Below, one piece after another: positions 5,667-5,745 of a stretch of DNA of 5,745 nt. The notes beneath the pieces are model-generated. The model did not search any database. It was not told the DNA's origin and saw only the letters and a list, made by a program, of their open reading frames with translations. Position 1 is the first letter of the stretch; each line of letters opens with the position of its first letter. The translations under genes were made by a program, and so were the position numbers. Origin of the DNA: Ruminococcus sp. Its GTDB lineage: Bacteria > Bacillota > Clostridia > Oscillospirales > Ruminococcaceae. The stretch lies in NCBI GenBank assembly GCA_024697705.1, contig JAILFF010000268.1, positions 1 through 5,745 on the forward strand, read 5' to 3'.

Positions 5667-5745
5667 TTATGAAAAGAGATGACCGGTTCAACCGCTGACG
5701 TCAGCCCCATAAAACATGCCATCGCAAGAAACTGAACGTATAGGA
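5667..5745. other. Unassigned right edge that does not continue the ATPase gene
   Basis: The DUF815 frame stops at 5667-5669, and the remaining bases carry no recognisable coding signal in any frame. An alternative minus-strand frame from 5722 reads MACFMGLTSAVEPVISFHNG and then enters the ATPase region out of frame; it does not look like the missing N-terminus. CTGACGTCAG (5694-5703) is a 10-bp palindrome. The stretch may be a chimeric contig end. Confidence 0.4.

Overview
The window looks like a Ruminococcus-like member of the Clostridia (Oscillospiraceae/Ruminococcaceae). This is inferred from the mid-range GC, the flavour of the galactokinase-like, TrmB and DUF815 proteins, and a GC-rich multi-hairpin intergenic repeat of a kind I associate with those genomes. 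No database search was possible. All six supported genes lie on the minus strand, so transcription runs from high to low coordinates.

Right part (about 4674-5666): a DUF815-type AAA+ ATPase with clear Walker A, Walker B and sensor motifs. Its N-terminal part is missing. The homologous reading frame runs into an in-frame stop at 5667-5669, and the last ~80 bases of the window do not continue the gene. Middle (4254-4673): 420 bases without a credible gene, filled by repeat-like DNA. It holds four back-to-back hairpins just past the ATPase stop, an 18-bp inverted pair, a further 10-bp-stem hairpin, and a weak possible promoter for the next operon.

Left part (173-4253): a compact five-gene run with overlaps or gaps of under 10 nt. 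The order is a galactokinase-like GHMP kinase, a soluble hypothetical protein, a small multi-span membrane protein resembling the CrtO acyltransferase family, the tRNA (guanine-N7) methyltransferase TrmB, and a single-pass membrane-anchored protein with two similar extracytoplasmic beta-type domains. Shine-Dalgarno sequences sit inside the upstream genes, so the five are almost certainly co-transcribed and partly translationally coupled. Their functions do not form one obvious pathway: sugar phosphorylation, tRNA modification and envelope proteins are mixed, as in many bacterial 'convenience' operons.

Left edge (1-172): the first 123 bases are a perfect inverted copy of bases 327-449, which lie inside the last gene of the operon. 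With the abrupt break in the ATPase at the other edge, this suggests chimeric or misassembled contig ends, though a real recent inverted duplication cannot be excluded. I do not see a complete new defence, mobile or RNA-based system. The best leads are the repeat-rich intergenic region, the unusual active-site residues in TrmB and the GalK-like kinase, and the edge structures.
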